Source: MED-G17 sp963991985 (lineage in GTDB: Bacteria; Bacteroidota; Bacteroidia; NS11-12g; UBA9320). Taken from it: a DNA stretch of 64,000 nucleotides. The stretch is from positions 1 through 64,000 of the forward strand of contig CAXDRX010000004.1 of the NCBI GenBank assembly GCA_963991985.1, given 5' to 3'. A model generated the notes under the pieces. It did not search any database, was not told where the DNA came from, and saw only the letters and a list, made by a program, of their open reading frames with translations. How positions within the stretch are numbered: the stretch's first letter is position 1; each line of letters begins with the position of its first letter. A program made the position numbers and the translations under genes. Of this stretch, positions 35,039-44,040 are shown piece by piece.

Positions 35039-35474
35039 TATAAAAACGAAAATTCAATCTTTTTGTGTTTACCAAGAAAGGTGTCAGAAGGAGGTGCGTG
35101 CCAAGTTGGCCAATTTAAGGGTTCCAAAAATGGAGGCAGAAGAGATATTGGCAGATTTGATCGCCGACAATTTTGTAAATGAACAAAGATTTGCTTCGGC
35201 CTATGCACGTGGCAAATTTCGTATCAAAAAATGGGGAAAAAAGAAAATTGAGATGCAATTGAAGCAAAAGGAAATTTCGCCAGTTTGTATAAAAAATGCG
35301 CTTCAAGAAATAGCTGAAGAAGATTATCAAAAAACCTTGTCTCAAGTGATTGAAAAAAGATGGAACCTTGCGAGTGGTAAAACATACCAAAGGAAAATAT
35401 TGGTTGCTAAATACTGCATTTCGAGAGGTTATGAATCCCATCTTGTATGGGGATTGCTCAATTCTGATGGGTAG
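35022..35474 (+). CDS. recX: Regulatory protein RecX
   Basis: The 150-residue helical protein matches RecX, which binds and modulates RecA filaments. Three-helix repeats are seen: YQERCQKEVRAKLANL, then ILADLIADNFVNEQRFASAYARGKFRIKKWGKKKIEMQLKQKEIS (the conserved core with FVNEQRFA), and a C-terminal repeat (RKILVAKYCISRGYESHLVWGLL). recA is not in the window. A perfect inverted repeat follows 42 nt after the stop. Confidence 0.9.
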   Translation: MDLNGDIKTKIQSFCVYQERCQKEVRAKLANLRVPKMEAEEILADLIADNFVNEQRFASAYARGKFRIKKWGKKKIEMQLKQKEISPVCIKNALQEIAEEDYQKTLSQVIEKRWNLASGKTYQRKILVAKYCISRGYESHLVWGLLNSDG

Positions 35475-35516
35475 TGCCTAGGCTCGGTCTCTTTGAAATT
35501 GTCCGTTGCAAAAAGA

Positions 35517-35535
35517 AAACCTATACCATAGGTTT
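35517..35535. terminator. Inverted repeat between recX and the convergent phosphoesterase gene
   Basis: AAACCTAT and ATAGGTTT form a perfect 8-bp stem with a 3-nt loop (ACC). On the minus strand it is followed by TTCTTTTT, making it a good terminator for the T9SS phosphoesterase gene ending at 35547. On the plus strand the T tract is weak (ATCTTT), so it may act only partly for recX. Confidence 0.6.
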
Positions 35536-35546
35536 ATCTTTGCCCA

Positions 35547-38345
35547 TCAGTTCTTTACAAATTTACTGTGCGAAAGATATTCCCCGCCGTAGCTTGTAAC
35601 CATGTAGCTTCCTTTGGGTAAGCTTTCAACATTCACTTTTAATTCTTTTTGAGGTTTTTCTAATTGTATCTCCAATAATTTGACACTAGAGAGGTTATGA
35701 ATTTGAACTTTGGTAAAGTTTTGAGGGGATTTAACCCATAAGAATTCATGAGCGGGATTTGGATAATTGATCAAATTATTACCCTTCTCAGAATCACGCA
35801 CATTTTCTATACTTAAAGTATAGTCAATGATCAATCGTGGGGCACTTTTTGCATCACCATCAAAAGACTCAGCAACCCTTTTGCCTTCGCCTTTGACCAC
35901 AATGCTCAATGGATGCAATAAGTCCCAGTCTTTCATGGAAACAATTTCTTGAATGACGTCTTTCAAATTTGGAGTTCTTTGGTCTTTTCCGCTTTTGCCG
36001 CGAATGGGCCAAAGAGGAATATTGTTCCACTCAACGAAAGCTTGGGTAAGAGGCCTATCACTGATATTCTTAACGATTTCTTCAAACGGTTTGGCGTTGG
36101 CATTTTTTTCCCCAAAAAGTATAAGGTTGGTTGGGTCTTTTTCGCTATCTTCCTCATCCACAGTAAATTGAATGTAGGCGCTGTCGATGATGGTATGCTT
36201 TGGAAGATGAATATTTTGGAAACGAATTCCAACAACTTGATTGTTTTGATTGGCATAACTGTCAAAAATCAATTCCAAATCTGAACTATTCAAATACATT
36301 GATCCATTTTCTCCCTCTTCCGCATCATCGCTTGAGTTTTTTACTGAATAGGTAAGTGTACCTTTTTTTAGGATTCCATTGCAATGACAATTGCCATCTT
36401 CAACATCAAAATAGGTAATTGGATTTCCGTCATCGCATGGAGTCCCTGCTGGCTGGCAGGGGGTTTGGACAAAAAGAATCAGTTTGGGGTTTCCTCCACT
36501 TCCTTCAAAAGATTCTGCTACTCTTTTGCCTTTGCCAGAAAAAATAAAGGTCATGGGATTCCCGGATTCCCATGAACTTAGGTTTGTAATTTCTTCAACC
36601 AACGAATTCAGATATGGAGTTCTTTGCAAAAGATGAGATTCTCCCACCTTTTGCCATAAGGCAATCGAGTCCCAAATGATATTGTTTAAAGTTTTTGTAC
36701 GAGACGAAATATTTCCTTTCTTGGCCTCAAATGGTAGGCTTTTCACCACCTTTTCCCCATGAATCACCAATTGGGTTGGATCTTTTTCAAAATCTGTCTC
36801 ATCTGTTTCAAATTGTATATAGGCTCTATAAATTTTTGAGCCCTTTGGAATTGCAACATTTCTAAATCTTAAACCGACGAGCTGCTCAGCAGCATCAAAA
36901 ATCAATTCCAAGTCAGAACTCGAGAGATCTACTAGGCTATCCGTGAGATTTTCTTCTGCATCATCACTGCCCTCTTGAATTTCTATTTCTAAGCGGCTCA
37001 AATTGTTCGTATCAATGCCTTGACAATTGCAATAACCATCCTCTTCGTCATAGATTGTGGCTGCATTGTTGTCATCACAAGGAGTTCCAACAGGTTTGCA
37101 CGGGTTGCTTACAGAGTTATTCGTAATGGTAACTACTGAGCCCGTTTCAGGGGAAAAAATATCTAGTTTATCAGGCAAATCAAAAGGGTTTTCATTGCCA
37201 AGCTCTGCAACATCTTTAGCATTGTCTACTTTAATGGTTCGCAGCTCAATTTTGTTTTGGCTCACAAAAATAAGTTTGAATTGATTGAATGAGCCAGAAT
37301 TTCTAGTCCAGGTCTTGTTGTCATTGTTGGGGCGCAGGGGTGCACCCCAACATCCTTCCCCAGTATAAACAGTTCCGCGATTTTCATTGATAATAAAGCC
37401 TTCGTCATTGCCTTTTTCTGAAGAAGGTTGAATAGGCCATGTTGTTTTTGGTAGGTGTGAGTCGCAGTCTACAACCAAACGAACACCATTGTCGTAAAAT
37501 AATTTTGCCCAAGCGTCATAAAGAGCATTGCCCTCTGACTTCGAAGCGGTATGGGGTCGCATAGGTTTGTGATATTGTGCCATTTTCCAAATTAGATTTC
37601 CTGAGTTTTTCAAATCATTTTCCAACCAAGTTTTTTGATTTCCATAAACAGAAATTTCTGAATTTAAAGTGTATGTTCTTATCAGATTTTTTCCCCATGT
37701 CATTGCATAATAGCTGTTTTGGTTTGGCGTATTGAACAAATTATAAATGGTGTTGCTTCCTTCGTGGTTCCCACGAGTGGGAACAATAGGGATCATTCTT
37801 CCGTCCTTAGAGGTGGTAAGCTGCCAGTCATCAAACCAGTTCTTCCATTCAGAATCTGTATCGTCATCGGTCATATCACCTCCAAAAAATACAGCGTTGG
37901 GTTTTAATTTGCTCACAAGCAAATTGGCATTTTGTCTTGGGGTACGGTTGTTTCTTGAATCGCCACCTGCCACAAAAGAAAGCCTTGAATTGTCTGCTGG
38001 AGCAGTTTTAAACCAAAATCTTTGACTTGTCCCTTCACTATCTTTTATAATGAAATAATAAGCTGTATTGGGCAAAAGGTTGCTTAGGTTCACAAATTGA
38101 TTGTTCATCCCTCGGTAGGATAAACTTTTGTCAACCTCACGATGGTTTGCATATAGACTGAAATCCATTCCAAAATCAAGTGTGTCAAAATAGACTTTTG
38201 CATTGGTTCCCGAGATTTGGTTCCATGCAATGGTGATGGTAGAGCTAGGATTGCTAAGTAAAATCAGTCGATATTTATCCGATTTGCCAAAAGATAAGAA
38301 AGATGAAAAGGATAAACTAAAGAGAAAAATAAATTTAAATTTCAT
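35547..38345 (-). CDS. T9SS-sorted purple-acid-phosphatase-like metallophosphoesterase with tandem repeats
   Basis: The 932-residue protein has a signal peptide (to about 20), an Fn3-like PAP N-domain (about 22-115) and a calcineurin-type phosphoesterase domain with GGDS 127-130, GGDMTDD 155-161, GNHE 192-195 and DCDSH 293-297. Two similar about 180-residue domains follow (451-626 and 664-843), both starting GSDDAEE/SSDDAEE and containing GIRF/GLRF and RVAESF. Each is preceded by a Cys-rich GTPCDDxN...CxCxG linker (416-443, 630-656). The last about 75 residues form a T9SS sorting domain. It is probably a surface phosphatase. The gene overlaps the membrane protein gene upstream by 11 nt. Confidence 0.9.
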   Translation of the reverse strand: MKFKFIFLFSLSFSSFLSFGKSDKYRLILLSNPSSTITIAWNQISGTNAKVYFDTLDFGMDFSLYANHREVDKSLSYRGMNNQFVNLSNLLPNTAYYFIIKDSEGTSQRFWFKTAPADNSRLSFVAGGDSRNNRTPRQNANLLVSKLKPNAVFFGGDMTDDDTDSEWKNWFDDWQLTTSKDGRMIPIVPTRGNHEGSNTIYNLFNTPNQNSYYAMTWGKNLIRTYTLNSEISVYGNQKTWLENDLKNSGNLIWKMAQYHKPMRPHTASKSEGNALYDAWAKLFYDNGVRLVVDCDSHLPKTTWPIQPSSEKGNDEGFIINENRGTVYTGEGCWGAPLRPNNDNKTWTRNSGSFNQFKLIFVSQNKIELRTIKVDNAKDVAELGNENPFDLPDKLDIFSPETGSVVTITNNSVSNPCKPVGTPCDDNNAATIYDEEDGYCNCQGIDTNNLSRLEIEIQEGSDDAEENLTDSLVDLSSSDLELIFDAAEQLVGLRFRNVAIPKGSKIYRAYIQFETDETDFEKDPTQLVIHGEKVVKSLPFEAKKGNISSRTKTLNNIIWDSIALWQKVGESHLLQRTPYLNSLVEEITNLSSWESGNPMTFIFSGKGKRVAESFEGSGGNPKLILFVQTPCQPAGTPCDDGNPITYFDVEDGNCHCNGILKKGTLTYSVKNSSDDAEEGENGSMYLNSSDLELIFDSYANQNNQVVGIRFQNIHLPKHTIIDSAYIQFTVDEEDSEKDPTNLILFGEKNANAKPFEEIVKNISDRPLTQAFVEWNNIPLWPIRGKSGKDQRTPNLKDVIQEIVSMKDWDLLHPLSIVVKGEGKRVAESFDGDAKSAPRLIIDYTLSIENVRDSEKGNNLINYPNPAHEFLWVKSPQNFTKVQIHNLSSVKLLEIQLEKPQKELKVNVESLPKGSYMVTSYGGEYLSHSKFVKN

Positions 38346-39249
38346 TTGATTTGATTTTTGATATTGGTTGAAAAAAATTAGACAAAAGTAAAAGGGCGAT
38401 CAAAGGAATGAGGCCATTAGGAATTCTATACATAAAATGCGCAAAGCATTGATGCAAACTAGACCAAAAAAAATCTTCTTGAATCCCAAAAAGTAATCGC
38501 GCAAAAGCAGTGATAAATCCCCAAATGCTGCAATATATCAAAGCTATTTTCGCAGTTTTTCGAACAAATAACATGCAAGAAAAAATAAGGTCTAAGCACC
38601 CTATGGTAAAAAGAAAATTCATAGACTGGTCTTCAGTAAACCTTAAAATTTTTATACTCATGTCTATGAAATTACCAGGGACATAAGGAATCCCAATAGC
38701 AAAAAGTCCGTGGGGAACAAAGGTTGCTGCGGTGACAATTCTAAGTAAAAATTCCCATGAATATCTTATTGGTTTTTTCTTGATGATCCAAAGAAGGATT
38801 AGGGGACCGGAAAATTGAGCACTTAGTTCAAAAAATTGACTTAAGTCATAATTTTTGTCTTTTACCACGCAGATGCCAAAAAACAGTAGCAAAAAAATAC
38901 TTACAACAAGCATTGATTTTTTTACCATAAGAAAATATTTACGTTCGATATTGGCAAGACTTGTTAAGCTAGTTGTGAGAAAAATCAGACCACTAACCAA
39001 AATTGAAACGGAAATATACTGGCTCGTTTTGGGGTTGGTGCTATACAAATACCAAGACCCCCCCAGCTTTTCAACAATAGGAGATAACAATGATTCGTCC
39101 CACAAAAGTGCCGTATACGGCGCACCAAAGAACAAATACTGATATGCCCTGCCGAAAAGAACACAGAAGCTTGAAATAGAAATGAGCGTTGTAAAACTTG
39201 TGTTTAAATTTTTCAAAATATCAATTAAGGGTAAGGCAATTTTCGGCAA
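38335..39249 (-). CDS. Multi-pass membrane protein of unknown function
   Basis: A 304-residue protein with about seven to eight hydrophobic segments (e.g. 20-40, 80-100, 110-128, 145-158, 205-225, 232-252, 282-300) and few charged loops. Motifs such as FFGAPYTALLWDE, FVPHGLFAIG and CFAHFMYRIPNG are distinct, but I do not recognise the family. TTG is used as start since no ATG fits. The 11-nt overlap with the phosphoesterase gene implies coupled expression, so it may serve that protein or its substrate (inference). Confidence 0.7.
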   Translation of the reverse strand: MPKIALPLIDILKNLNTSFTTLISISSFCVLFGRAYQYLFFGAPYTALLWDESLLSPIVEKLGGSWYLYSTNPKTSQYISVSILVSGLIFLTTSLTSLANIERKYFLMVKKSMLVVSIFLLLFFGICVVKDKNYDLSQFFELSAQFSGPLILLWIIKKKPIRYSWEFLLRIVTAATFVPHGLFAIGIPYVPGNFIDMSIKILRFTEDQSMNFLFTIGCLDLIFSCMLFVRKTAKIALIYCSIWGFITAFARLLFGIQEDFFWSSLHQCFAHFMYRIPNGLIPLIALLLLSNFFQPISKIKSNEI

Positions 39250-39392
39250 TTCTTTTTTCCCCTTTCTGTATTTTTCGTTATCAAATTGTTATTCTTAGTA
39301 CGGATGAGCTAATGTTATTCAACTTTTCCCAGGCAAGTCCCTTTTACTATTTTTGAAACCGACATATGAAAAGATTAGGAAAATAATCTACA

Positions 39393-40268
39393 ATGGAAAC
39401 AGGTTATCAGCAATTTCAACTTCCATCTCCAACACATTCCCTGTCCAATTTTCATCCACAAGTATGGATCAAACGCGACGATTTAATCCATCCTTTTGTG
39501 TCGGGAAATAAATTGAGAAAAATCCATTACCATGCCAAAGAAGCAAGGCAGATGGGGCTGCATGAGTTGGTTAGTTATGGAGGCTATTATTCAAACCACT
39601 TGTTGGCCTTGGCAGCCTATGGAGCTCAAAATAACTTTAAAACAAATGGTATGGTCAAAGGTGAGAAGCCAAGAAAAATCAATGCAGTTCTAAAACTTTG
39701 CGATTTGTTTGGTATGAAGCTTACTTTTCTTAAGCGACAGGATTTTTTAAAACAAAAAAACTACTACGGAAAACTAGGGCGCTTGTATCATATCCCCGAA
39801 GGAGGAGCAACGGATTTGGGCATGCTTGGGTGTCAAGAGATCATTGAAGAATTGTCAACCGAATTTGAGCACATTGTTGTGCCGGTAGGCACAGGGACTA
39901 CTTTGGCTGGTATATTATCTGCTATGGAGAAAAAAAAATGGGAGGGAAAAGTACATGGGGTTTGTGTTGTAAATGAAAAAGAAGAGATCAAAACATTTGT
40001 CCAAAAATATAGCAAGAAAAACTTCCAATTTTGTCATTACAATAGTTTTGGCAAATTGAAAGATAAAGAGGTAGAAATCGTAAAAGAAGTCATGCAGAAA
40101 GAAGGCATCTTATTGGATCCAATCTATGGTGTCAAGGCCATGCATTTCTTGAAAAAATCACTTGAAGCAGGAAATTTTGAAAAAGGACAAAAAATATTGT
40201 TTGTCCATACTGGGGGCAAAACAGGTTGGCTCTCAGAAAAAATGTCACAGCATTTATTGAATGCCTAA
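39393..40268 (+). CDS. PLP-dependent ACC deaminase/D-cysteine desulfhydrase-like protein
   Basis: A 291-residue fold-type II PLP enzyme. IKRDDLIHPFVSGNKLRKIHY carries the presumed PLP lysine (NKLRK). GGYYSNHLLALAAYG matches the GGAYSNH motif of the ACC deaminase family. A glycine-rich phosphate loop VPVGTGTTLAGI and GGKTGW near the end are present. The substrate is unclear: ACC deaminase and D-cysteine desulfhydrase are the named relatives. The stop overlaps gldH by 8 nt. Confidence 0.85.
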   Translation: METGYQQFQLPSPTHSLSNFHPQVWIKRDDLIHPFVSGNKLRKIHYHAKEARQMGLHELVSYGGYYSNHLLALAAYGAQNNFKTNGMVKGEKPRKINAVLKLCDLFGMKLTFLKRQDFLKQKNYYGKLGRLYHIPEGGATDLGMLGCQEIIEELSTEFEHIVVPVGTGTTLAGILSAMEKKKWEGKVHGVCVVNEKEEIKTFVQKYSKKNFQFCHYNSFGKLKDKEVEIVKEVMQKEGILLDPIYGVKAMHFLKKSLEAGNFEKGQKILFVHTGGKTGWLSEKMSQHLLNA

Positions 40269-40743
40269 ATTTGTCTTTATCTTGAAAAGGAATTCATTCA
40301 TATTTTTTCTCGCTTTGGTTTGTTTTTCGTGTCAAAAGACAACAGTCTATTCAAACTACAGGTCTTTGGAAAACGCCAGTTGGGCATTCAAAGATCCCAT
40401 CACTTTTGGTTGCGCAATTCCAGACACCAATTACACCTACAATGGCTATTTACATTTTAGCATCTATACCGATTACCCTTTTAGAAATGTTTGGTTCAGA
40501 TACCAACTCGGTAAGAACCAAAAAGAGCAAAAAAAACAAATAATGCTTGCAAGCAAACAAGGAAAATGGCTTGGCAAAGGAGGTGGTCGAACCAGAAGGT
40601 ATCGCATCCCTCTGTTTCAAAATAGAAAAATACAAGCCAATGATAGCTTTATTATGGAAGTCACCCAATACATGAGAGTGGACACTTTAAAAGGGATAAA
40701 TACAATTGGTTTTGAACTTTGCAAAGGCATTGAAGTCTTTTAA
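40261..40743 (+). CDS. gldH: Gliding-motility lipoprotein GldH
   Basis: A 160-residue lipoprotein (signal ending CFSC, Cys24) with the GldH pattern: TTVYSNYRSLENASWAFKDPITF, DTNYTYNGYLHFSIYTDYPFRNVWFRY, and the GGGRTRRYRIPLFQ and VTQYMRVDTLKGINTIGFEL segments. GldH is needed for gliding in Flavobacterium and is found in many gliding Bacteroidota (family knowledge). Other gld genes are not adjacent. It overlaps the deaminase gene and is followed by a hairpin next to lpdA. Confidence 0.88.
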   Translation: MPKFVFILKRNSFIFFLALVCFSCQKTTVYSNYRSLENASWAFKDPITFGCAIPDTNYTYNGYLHFSIYTDYPFRNVWFRYQLGKNQKEQKKQIMLASKQGKWLGKGGGRTRRYRIPLFQNRKIQANDSFIMEVTQYMRVDTLKGINTIGFELCKGIEVF

Positions 40744-40797
40744 AACAAAAAAAATAGTGTACAATTCAATGCTTTGTTTTTTCGGAAGCCTACGATG

Positions 40798-40814
40798 CAC
40801 TTACTTTGTAAGTG
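40798..40814 (+). other. Perfect hairpin abutting the lpdA start
   Basis: CACTTAC and GTAAGTG form a 7-bp perfect stem with a TTT loop; the second arm ends 3 nt before the lpdA ATG (40818). The embedded TTACTTTG is one mismatch from TAnnTTTG. It could be a weak gldH terminator, an operator or a site that occludes initiation; the sequence does not decide. Confidence 0.4.
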
Positions 40815-40817
40815 ATT

Positions 40818-42209
40818 ATGAAATTTGATGTGACCATAATTGGTTCAGGACCAGGAGGATATGTTGCTGCTATTCGATGCGCTCAGCTGGGTTTGAAGAC
40901 AGCCATTATTGAAAAAGAAGCAACGCTCGGTGGAACATGCTTAAACGTTGGATGCATCCCTAGCAAAGCACTTTTGGATTCTAGTGAAAAATTTTACGAG
41001 GCGCAACATAAATTTTCAAAACATGGAATAGATATTTCCAAAGTTCAAGTCAATTTCCCACAAATGATGGCACGCAAGCAAGCGGTGGTTGATCAAATGG
41101 TACAGGGGGTTGATTTTTTAATGAAAAAAAATAAAGTTGAAATTATTAAAGGGCTTGGAAGCATACAAAATGCCCGTCAAATAAAGGTTCAAGGTGAAAA
41201 AGAAGTGTTGGTAGATACAAACAAAATAATCATAGCAACAGGGTCTGAACCTGGAAGCTTATCTTCGGTTGACATAGATGAAAAAAGAATATTATCCAGC
41301 ACAGGGGCACTTGCTTTGGGAGAAATTCCCAAGCACCTCATTGTAATTGGCGGAGGAGTGATAGGTTTGGAATTAAGTTCGGTTTACAATCGTTTGGGTG
41401 CTCGGGTAAGTGTTATAGAATACGCGGATGGTTTGATTGCGGGCATGGACCAATCCTTGGGCAAGGAAATGGCCAAGATTATGAAAAAACAAGGGGTAGA
41501 CTTTTACTTGGGTCACGCAGTAAGTGGGGTAAAATCAAACGAAAAAAGTGTAATTGTTTCGGCCAAAGGAGAAAAGGGCGTCTTACAGTTGGAGGGGGAT
41601 TATTGTTTGGTTTCGGTCGGTAGAAAACCATACACCCATGGACTAGGTTTGGAAAATATCGGTATTGAATTAGACGATCGAGGAAGAATACCTGTAGATA
41701 GAAATTTACAGACCAAAGCGGATGGGGTCTTTGCCATAGGCGATGTTATTCAGGGTGCAATGCTGGCTCACAAAGCGGAGGAAGAAGGGATTTTTGTTGC
41801 CGAAACCATAGCGGGTCAAAAACCACACATCGACTACAATTTAATTCCTGGTGTTGTTTATACCTGGCCTGAAATTGCCGGTGTTGGACAAACTGAGGAA
41901 CAGCTTAAGCAAAATAAAACGGATTATAAGGTGGGTCAATTCCCATTTAGGGCAAATGGCAGGGCAGTGGCTGGAATGGATCCGGAAGGTTTTGTCAAAA
42001 TTTTATCTGACAAAAAATCCGACGAAGTTTTGGGCGTACACATCATAGGAGCTCGAGCTGCTGATATGATTATGGAAGCCGTTACCGCAATGGAATTTCG
42101 TGCAAGTGCTGAGGATATTGCCCGTATTTCTCATGCGCACCCAACCACATCAGAAGTGATGAAAGAGGCTGCTCTTGCTGCCACAGGCAATAGAGCACTG
42201 CACAATTAA
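40818..42209 (+). CDS. lpdA: Dihydrolipoyl dehydrogenase
   Basis: A 463-residue FAD flavoprotein (E3) that reoxidises lipoyl groups of pyruvate and 2-oxoglutarate dehydrogenases. FAD fold IIGSGPGGYVAAI, redox disulfide GGTCLNVGCIPSK, NAD fold VIGGGVIGLELSS and the C-terminal HAHPTTSEVMKEA (catalytic His/Glu) are intact. It would serve the E2 at 30274 and the SucA at 47413. ATG at 40818 is preferred to GTG at 40812. The next gene begins 10 nt after the stop. Confidence 0.96.
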   Translation: MKFDVTIIGSGPGGYVAAIRCAQLGLKTAIIEKEATLGGTCLNVGCIPSKALLDSSEKFYEAQHKFSKHGIDISKVQVNFPQMMARKQAVVDQMVQGVDFLMKKNKVEIIKGLGSIQNARQIKVQGEKEVLVDTNKIIIATGSEPGSLSSVDIDEKRILSSTGALALGEIPKHLIVIGGGVIGLELSSVYNRLGARVSVIEYADGLIAGMDQSLGKEMAKIMKKQGVDFYLGHAVSGVKSNEKSVIVSAKGEKGVLQLEGDYCLVSVGRKPYTHGLGLENIGIELDDRGRIPVDRNLQTKADGVFAIGDVIQGAMLAHKAEEEGIFVAETIAGQKPHIDYNLIPGVVYTWPEIAGVGQTEEQLKQNKTDYKVGQFPFRANGRAVAGMDPEGFVKILSDKKSDEVLGVHIIGARAADMIMEAVTAMEFRASAEDIARISHAHPTTSEVMKEAALAATGNRALHN

Positions 42210-42219
42210 TTGAGATTTC

Positions 42220-42774
42220 ATGGTGTTCCGAAGATTGGGTTTCTTGTGCTTGTTCTTTACTTGTTGTAGGCCTAGTTTTTCTCAGAATCTGGTGAAGGAC
42301 GAGGCGAGCAAAAAATATGCTTATAAATCCAATAAATTTCAGTACACAGAATTTTCAAATTTTGTCAATGGTTTTGCTTTTGTGAACAAAGGCAAAAAAT
42401 ATGCATTTGTAAACACCCATGGAGACACATTATGCCCTTTTGAATATAATTTGGTTCAATCATTCAATGAAATAGGGTTAAGCCTTGTGGGTAAAGATTC
42501 ATTATGGGGTTTAATTGATTCACTTAATCAAGTCTTGTTGCCTTTTCAATATCAAGAAGCCTACTTCGAAACACCCAATTGTGTAAGTCTTTTTAATGGG
42601 CAATATTGGCAAATTGCAGAGATATCCGGCCAAGGAATTGAATTTTCAGGGATTTATAAAAAAAAACCATTCGTAAAAAATGGACTTCTCCATACTTATT
42701 TTGAGCGTCAAGGGATTTGGCAGATACAAGATTTAGCCTCCTTTTTTTCATCTGTTCATCACAATAAACCTTAA
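42220..42774 (+). CDS. Secreted WG-repeat-like protein
   Basis: A 184-residue protein with a signal peptide (about 1-21, SFSQ). WG/KWG-type repeats are seen: FVNGFAFVNKGKKYAFVNTHGDTLCPFEYN and LWGLIDSLNQVLLPFQYQEA. WG-repeat proteins have unknown functions. It lies 10 nt after lpdA and 9 nt before kynU, so it is probably in one transcript with them. Signal peptide and short length suggest a periplasmic protein. Confidence 0.7.
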   Translation: MVFRRLGFLCLFFTCCRPSFSQNLVKDEASKKYAYKSNKFQYTEFSNFVNGFAFVNKGKKYAFVNTHGDTLCPFEYNLVQSFNEIGLSLVGKDSLWGLIDSLNQVLLPFQYQEAYFETPNCVSLFNGQYWQIAEISGQGIEFSGIYKKKPFVKNGLLHTYFERQGIWQIQDLASFFSSVHHNKP

Positions 42775-42783
42775 TTTGTAGCC

Positions 42784-44040
42784 ATGCCCGATTTTACCAA
42801 AAAGCTTGCCATGCAGTATGACAGCGAAGATCCATTGGCAACTTATCGAACCCAATTTTTTATACCCCAACATCAAGACAAAGATGTTGTTTACCTCACC
42901 GGAAATTCTCTGGGCTTGCAACCAAGGAATACGCTCGAAGCACTGAAAGTTGAGCTTGAGGATTGGGCCCAATTAGGGGTCGAGGCGCATTTTAATGGAA
43001 AAAATCCGTGGATGCACTATCATAAGTTTCTTAGCCCAGGACTTGCTTATATTTTGGGTGCCCAAGAAAATGAAGTAGTCGCCATGAACCGGCTCACGGT
43101 GAATCTCCACTTAATGTTTACATCTTTTTATAAACCAACAAAAAAAAGATATAAGGTGCTCATGGAATCCGGCGCTTTCCCTAGTGACATGTACGTTTTA
43201 GAGAGCCAAGCTAAACTACACCAATTGGACTACAAAGAAGTTTTGATTGAGGCTGCTCCTCGCAAAAATGAATACCATCATCGAACAGAAGATATCTTAC
43301 AACTGATCGAGGAACACAAAGAATCTTTGGCGATGGTCTTTTTGCCGGGAGTTCAATACTATACAGGACAAGTATTTGGAATTCAAAAGATAACTGAAAA
43401 AGCGCATGATGTAGGAGCTGTTGTAGGATTTGATCTGGCTCATGCGGTTGGAAATATTGAGCTAAAACTTCATGAATGGAATGTAGATTGGGCCGCGTGG
43501 TGTTCGTACAAATACCTAAACTCAGGACCTGGAAATGTTTCCGGGGTTTTCATTCACCAAAAACATGTCAGCAATACAAAAATGCCAAGATTGGCAGGAT
43601 GGTGGGGGCAAATAGAATCGGAGCGTTTTGAAATGAAAAAAGGATTTAAACCCGAAGCAGGTGCAGCGGGGTGGCAATTGAGCAATGCGCCAATTTTGGG
43701 CATGGCTGTGCACAAAGTAGCCTTAGACATGTTTGTCTCGGCAAGAATGAATATTCTGATTGAAAAGCGAAAAAAAATGACCGATTTTTTGGCATCGGCT
43801 TTGTTGTCTTGTTCTGAAAAAAATCCAAAGCTTAATTTCAAAATCATAACTCCAAAAGAGCGTGGAGCACAAATTTCTGTGCTTACCGGTTCGGAGGGCA
43901 AAGCACTTTATAATTTTCTAAGTGAAAATGGTGTTGTGGTTGATTGGCGCGAACCAAATGTAATTCGGATGGCTCCAGTTCCCTTTTATAATTCTTTTGA
44001 GGATATTTGGCGAACCACTGATGTATTGCTGAGATTCTAA
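42784..44040 (+). CDS. kynU: Kynureninase
   Basis: A 418-residue PLP enzyme that cleaves kynurenine to anthranilate and alanine (tryptophan catabolism or de novo NAD). The N-terminus has YLTGNSLGLQPRNT. The PLP lysine is in WCSYKYLNSGPGN. GWWGQIESERFEMKKGFKP and SNAPILGMAV are typical of the family. Other kyn genes are absent nearby. The end overlaps convergent mfd by 4 nt. Confidence 0.95.
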   Translation: MPDFTKKLAMQYDSEDPLATYRTQFFIPQHQDKDVVYLTGNSLGLQPRNTLEALKVELEDWAQLGVEAHFNGKNPWMHYHKFLSPGLAYILGAQENEVVAMNRLTVNLHLMFTSFYKPTKKRYKVLMESGAFPSDMYVLESQAKLHQLDYKEVLIEAAPRKNEYHHRTEDILQLIEEHKESLAMVFLPGVQYYTGQVFGIQKITEKAHDVGAVVGFDLAHAVGNIELKLHEWNVDWAAWCSYKYLNSGPGNVSGVFIHQKHVSNTKMPRLAGWWGQIESERFEMKKGFKPEAGAAGWQLSNAPILGMAVHKVALDMFVSARMNILIEKRKKMTDFLASALLSCSEKNPKLNFKIITPKERGAQISVLTGSEGKALYNFLSENGVVVDWREPNVIRMAPVPFYNSFEDIWRTTDVLLRF

